Origin: Mytilus trossulus
Taxonomy: Eukaryota; Mollusca; Bivalvia; Mytilida; Mytilidae
NCBI RefSeq assembly: GCF_036588685.1
Contig: NW_026963311.1
Location: forward strand, 744,001-808,000
DNA: 64,000 nt
Direction of reading: 5' to 3'
Position numbers and translations under genes: made by a program
In this document: positions 59,249 through 64,000 of the stretch, piece after piece
Numbering within the stretch: the stretch's first letter is position 1
How the letters are laid out: every line of letters begins with the position of its first letter
The notes under the pieces: model-generated
What the model was told of the DNA's origin: nothing
Database searches by the model: none
The model's input: the letters and a program-made list of their open reading frames with translations, nothing else

Positions 59249-62161
59249 TTATTCTTTATGTTTATGGTGATGATGGTGATGGTGGTGATGGTGATCTTTC
59301 GGATATGTGACCACCATGACAGGCACAGACGAATGATGTAATATGTAATCACTGACGCTCCCTAGCAATGTCCTTCTGAATCTACCATAACCTCTACTTC
59401 CGGTTACAATAAGATCAGCGTTCAATTCATTTGCCACATGTATAACTCCAAGTCCAGGAGAACTTGCATGGGTACTCTTTACTGTGCCGTTCAGCTGAAA
59501 GAAAAAAAGTATAAACAAGAAAAAAGTCATGTGATAAACATTTAACTTTGTTGTTTAATCCACCTTTCTTACTAAAAAAAAGTTTTACAACGGAAAATCA
59601 TTAGACTAAGTTCAGTACAAAATAAAAGTTTCCAAACACTTCGTTTGCATTCTGAAACAATATATTTTTCTCAGAGATTGAAAAAACTGTCTATTGTTAT
59701 TGTATTCGAACTCTCAGACTATATGCTTTTTCTTTAGCTGATTAGAACATTTTTTGTTGAATAAATTTAAAATGCTATACAATGGATTGTTCTCTAAATG
59801 TAATCATTTGATAACTAAGGTACAAGACAAAGGCCGACACTACAGAGAAATAATGTTACCACAGGTGCCACATGTGGAACAGGATCTGCTTATCTTCCAG
59901 AGCACCAGAGATCACCCCCGGTTTTTGGTGGTGTTTGTGTTTTTCAGTCTTTAGTTTTGTTATATTGTGTTTTGTATACTGTCTTTTGGTCTTTAGGTAT
60001 CTTTGCCTCGGTGTTGTCAGTTTACTGTATGTACTTAAAAAAATGAATAAACAATAATCTTTTGACAGAACGAAACAAAAAGAAAAAGATCATTTTGAAT
60101 TTACATAAATACATGTACCATGGTAAACTGCCTCTAAATGATAAGCAGCAATATCTGGATTAGGGAAAAATATATAAATAGAAAACTCTGATAGCCTTAC
60201 TTAATGATAAACATAATATAATGTACTTTAAAGGTGCTACAATTTGTCTAAATAAAAGATAGTCATATTACTCAAAAATGGTAAGGCCTTATAAAGATCT
60301 GGATGGAGCTACTTTACAGAATAAAGAATAATGAGCAAAACGAATAGAATAAAGGGTAAACAAATCAGGAATAGAGGGAAATAGGTAATAATCAACAAAG
60401 AAAAAAGGAAAATAGTCTCAAAAAGAAAAGAAAAAAAGGACATCCATCCAGAACCTCACTAATGTCTTCAACAGTAAGTCGTTATTTACCCAAGATATAC
60501 AGATACTATCCACATCATAAATATACATCTGTATGTAAACAAACATTACAGAATGTATGATGGTAATTGCCTAGTTCATATTAGTGCTTCTTTATTACTC
60601 AAATATAATAATAAATTAGTATATAACTGCTAGGAACATACTTCAAGACCTAATAGATTTTTAAAGTCGTTAAATCATCCTTTACATACGGATGTATGTC
60701 AGACAATTTGTGTTTATGAATGATTATACAATGGTAAATCGACAGATACACGTACATAATTGGATAGATTTGGTACCTTAATTTCTTTCATATAAGCAGC
60801 AAACTCTACCAGCTTATTCTTAATTCTTCCTATTTCCCTCTGGATTAGATCCTTGAGTTCTCCATGATCGATGGAGATATGTGCTGCAAATAAAATTAAT
60901 GAACAATCTTATATACTAAATGTAGAGAATCAAGCTGCCTCGGATTTATTGTATTCCATCAATCACTAGTTAATCCATCGAAATAAAAGACGCCATTAAA
61001 GTATAGTGCACTTAAAGACATGCATTCAATATTTAATATAAAACACTTTGAGATTATAAGTACATCATGTTCCTTGAATTGCGGCAGGCTTTTTAAAACC
61101 GTTTTTCTTATGTATAAATTATTTATACGCCTAGACTAGTATTAACATGGTATCTTATGATAATTAGATAAATGATGGATTTTTTTTTATTGAAGCACCT
61201 AAAAGAAACATCGTAGTAAAAAACGATACAGTACAAGCAATATGCCATATGAAAATCACATCACCCAAGGTCGCAAAACACTGAAAAACATCTGATTCAA
61301 CACATTTGCTTTTTATTTTGTAATAATCTTTATCATCATTGAAAGATATGGTGGATAATGTTTATGAAAAATTCGGGTACCTTGTGCTTACGAGTTGGAT
61401 GTTTATGTTTGCGTCGAACTTCAGGGCATCTGTTCGTACTTTGTGCGCACGAGTGGTATTTTTATTTTTTTATTAATACTCAAGGGCTTCCATATTCGAA
61501 CCATCAAGATCCGATAGTTTTTCTTCTATCTTAAACACAGTTGTAGATCATTTAATTATACAATAGAGAGTCTTACCTCCCGCTTGACTTAAGCCATATA
61601 TTGTTCTTTCTACAAAAAAAATATACTTATAAAACTCTGAAAACATACTGCCGGGCCGGCCAATAAATATCCAAAATTAGAATAGTTCAACCAATGCAAC
61701 GGGACTTATACACATGATATGATGATATATGAAGTCACGACTCCTCCTCCAAGAAAGACTATTTTAATACTTCATGTATGTACTTGAATAAAGACTTGAC
61801 AAATAAAAGATATTATATAACTTAACTTGGTTAGCCGTTTTTATAGATATATCTAGTAGATTTTGTCGTCGTTCAAACAGTGTTATTTTTACTTGATTAA
61901 AAAACAAACAAATCTGTTTTATATTATAAAAACTAACGGGAACACCCTTATTTTTCAATCATTAAGTAAACAGTTTGTCCTTCCTTTTTTAACAAAATGT
62001 ATTGTCAAACATTTTATTTACCCCCCCCCTTTTTTCCCAGTAAATCAATGATAGATAAGTGGCTGATTCCTGAATCACATAATCTCTACCTGTTGTAATG
62101 ACATCTCCAAGTTCAACACAATACACAACAACTACATTATCTGTTGGCAGGTAGATGGTTT
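59249..62161 (-). CDS. Universal stress protein (UspA fold), last four exons (partial)
   Basis: The exons are 62090-62161, 61577-61609, 60777-60883 and 59249-59494, with GT-AG introns and matching phases. They encode about 152 residues ending at TAA (59249). The order fits a UspA alpha/beta fold: strand DNVVVVYCVEL, a helical part (LKDLIQREIGRIKNKLVEF), then GLGVIHVANELNADLIVTGS. The ATP-binding motif follows as G-x2-G-x9-G-[ST] (GSRGYGRFRRTLLGSVSDYI), with VPVMVV as the last strand. The conserved first strand (usually IAVDGS) and the start codon should be on an exon I cannot find before 64000, so it is probably off the right edge. The last exon ends in ten histidines and KHKE, coded by a GATGGT-type microsatellite on the plus strand. 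Molluscs have many such genes, generally linked to stress responses; the specific role here is unknown. Confidence 0.88.
59852..60030 (+). mobile_element. Penelope-like family A, 3' UTR fragment
   Basis: GCCACATGTGGAACAGGATC, CAGAGCACCAGAGATCACCC and TTTTTGGTGGTGTTTGTGTT match the 3' UTR of the element at 44930-45231 in opposite orientation. It lies in the last intron of the stress-protein gene. Confidence 0.65.
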
Positions 62162-62324
62162 CTGCAAAATCTTAAATAATATACAAATATAATAAGTAAG
62201 TTAGCCTATAAACATGTACATGTATGTATAAAGACTTTTATGAAACAGAGGTAACATACAGTTACTCAAAATTATGGTCGTGATGCTAAATCGGATACTC
62301 AAAATACTTTCTTTTCGTGTGTTG

Positions 62325-62660
62325 TCTCAAAAAGTAAAATCACAAAAATACTGAACTCCGAAGAAAATTCAACACGGAAAATCTCTAATCAAATGGCAAA
62401 ATCAAAAGATAAAAAATATCAAACGAATGGAAAACAATTGTCATATTCCTGACTTAATACATGCATTTTCTTATGTAGAAAATGGTGGATTGAATCTACA
62501 TGTAGTTTCATAGCGCTAAACATCTCACTTGTATGACAGCCGCATCAAATTCCATTATATCAACAACGATGCGTTAACAAAACAGACATAATAGGTAGAA
62601 TTGTCAAAATAAGGATACAGCAGTCATCATCGTGTCACAATCGCAATCAGAACAAAACAA
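62325..62660 (+). repeat. Dispersed mussel repeat
   Basis: A series of blocks: GAACTCCGAAGAAAATTCAA, ATCAAATGGCAAAATCAAAA, GTAGAAAATGGTGGATTGAA, CTCACTTGTATGACAGCCGC and AACAACGATGCGTTAACAAA. Shorter copies are at 63780-63940 and, inverted, at 5455-5565. No coding potential. Confidence 0.6.
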
Positions 62661-63779
62661 ATAAATATTTAACAAAGAAGCACAAAAAAGCATATATCAA
62701 ATTTAATAATCACGTTCATTGCTTACATATTTTTGTATATGATTATTTACTATGTTAAAATCAACCAATAAAGGATTGAAATGTTTTAAGTCCTGTTACC
62801 ATGGTTACCGAATGGCTAGATTAACATCAACTCTAGTGTAGAATCGCGCGGTTGACGTCAAACTGTAAACGTCACACAGGTAGAGAAAAAAACATTTTGT
62901 CGTTCAAAGTATGCAAAAATTATAATAGAACACTAACATAATGGTGGGATGTTAAAGAACATAGCCACGTCATATAGTACATTGTACATGTCTCAAAGAA
63001 ACACAAAAATTTCACGGACAAAGCACACTAGCAAAAATTTAAAAAAGTACAAACAACACATCTTTTTTTATGGCAAATTTCCTCTAAAATCTTATGTTTG
63101 GAATATTCTCGCTTGCATTGCATTTTTCAAAACTCTGTGTGTCTGTTGTTATCGTTTGCTTAACGCTAAACAGAATACATCGTTTAATCACTCATTTGAC
63201 CTTACTAATATTGTAAGCACATGTTGTTGATAAACAAATTGAATGTGATTACCCGAGAAATTGATTGCTACAAAAAAGATACTCTTGAGTGCTACGATAT
63301 TTTGTTGACAGTTCAGCATCTTTATTTGAAAATAATAATAATAAAGACAGAAGCTTCAGTGATAGATAGGAGGATCATTTTACATACAATTCGGTCATCT
63401 GAAACATTATTCCGAGTAATATGTCAAGTTTACATAATCAGTAATTACAACAACAGAAAACGTGAATCTAATTTAAACAAGGTTGAAGTTAGAAACAACT
63501 GCAGCATATGTAAAAAAGAAGTATGGACGTCAAAATATACTGCAGTTTTAGCGAGTGAATACAAGTAGTTTGTGTAAATGTATGTAAACTTTGCAAACTT
63601 ACATTTTTTTTTCGATTTTTGTTTTCGAAATTCAGAATTAGATTTTGATATTCTTATTCCGTACGATCATTCAAAAATGCATTTGACGGGATCCCAGAAT
63701 TCGATGTATTAAAATGATTCGATCCAATAAAGGCAACGTTAGCAGAACCTACTTTTCATAATTATGCTTATTATGAAGA
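62661..63779. other. No recognised gene; expected upstream intron or flank of the stress-protein gene
   Basis: I searched the minus strand for an exon encoding an IAVDGS-like first strand and found none. The plus-strand open frames at 62949-63230 and 63221-63568 (93 and 115 codons) show no recognisable motif and are probably chance. Confidence 0.35.
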
Positions 63780-63940
63780 AGTAAAAACAACAAAAATACC
63801 GATTTCCAAGGAAAATCTAAAACGGAAATTTTCTTTTTATTTTATTTTTAAATGGCAAAATTGAAAGCTCAAACACGTCAAACGAATAACTATGTAGAAA
63901 ATAGTGAATTAATCCAGGTTTTGTAACGAGCAAGTTTCCA
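63780..63940 (+). repeat. Dispersed mussel repeat fragment
   Basis: CCAAGGAAAATCTAAAACGG, AAATGGCAAAATTGAAAGCT and CACGTCAAACGAATAACT are diverged versions of the repeat at 62325-62660. Confidence 0.5.
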
Positions 63941-64000
63941 GTTTACTACCTGTTTATAAATTTCTAAAAAAAAAAGATTTTGTAGCTAGCTTGTTTCTAG

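Noticed and set aside
62949..63568. Two plus-strand frames of 93 and 115 codons
   Set aside because: No recognisable domain, no splice or promoter support, low-complexity composition; probably chance.

Overview
The window looks like nuclear DNA of a marine mussel (Mytilus or a close mytilid). It is AT-rich and intron-rich with GT/AG splice sites. It is packed with repeats I recognise, from memory only, as mussel/bivalve families: Penelope-like retroelements, a bivalve tRNA-SINE, hairpin-ended 'pearl'/Helitron-like elements with central tandem repeats, and a small tandem repeat carrying a hammerhead-like motif. There is no sign of bacterial genes or operons.

Only three host genes can be supported, all on the minus strand. 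(1) At 1675-3582 are the first two exons of a secreted or cell-surface protein: a signal peptide followed by an F5/8C (discoidin)-like domain; the rest lies beyond the left edge. (2) At 11038-26791 is a complete six-exon gene for a 253-residue secreted protein with an SH3b-like domain and an M15/VanY-type zinc-peptidase domain. All splice phases agree, and there is a TATA box upstream. Its first intron is 12.8 kb long because a 3.0-kb inverted-repeat element and an 8.5-kb hairpin-ended element sit in it. (3) At 59249-62161 are the last four exons of a universal stress protein with a terminal run of ten histidines; its first exon is off the right edge.

The rest is mobile and satellite DNA. From 28.5 to 47.8 kb, satellite built on GGATCC-containing units lies in three arms (forward, reverse, forward), each headed by the same unique sequence. 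The first two arms form a foldback-like structure around a 2-kb centre. The second and third meet at 42790-42797 in a palindrome with arms of more than 1 kb. A Penelope element has inserted in the third arm, and a LINE remnant with a further insertion in the first.

From 49224 to 57780 is an 8.56-kb element with 59-bp terminal inverted repeats (2 mismatches) and a perfect 9-bp target duplication, as in Mutator-like transposons. It contains a 193-bp array, a 39-bp array and a decayed Penelope element. The motif in its terminal repeats is the core of both arrays. The same relation between terminal motif and internal tandem repeats is seen in the foldback arms and, on a smaller scale, in the 3.0-kb element. 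This is the most interesting general pattern here: transposon ends appear to have seeded satellite DNA.

Most open frames here are artefacts of repeats. The 39-bp array keeps frames open because 39 is a multiple of three, and the GGATCC satellite happens to be poor in stop codons.
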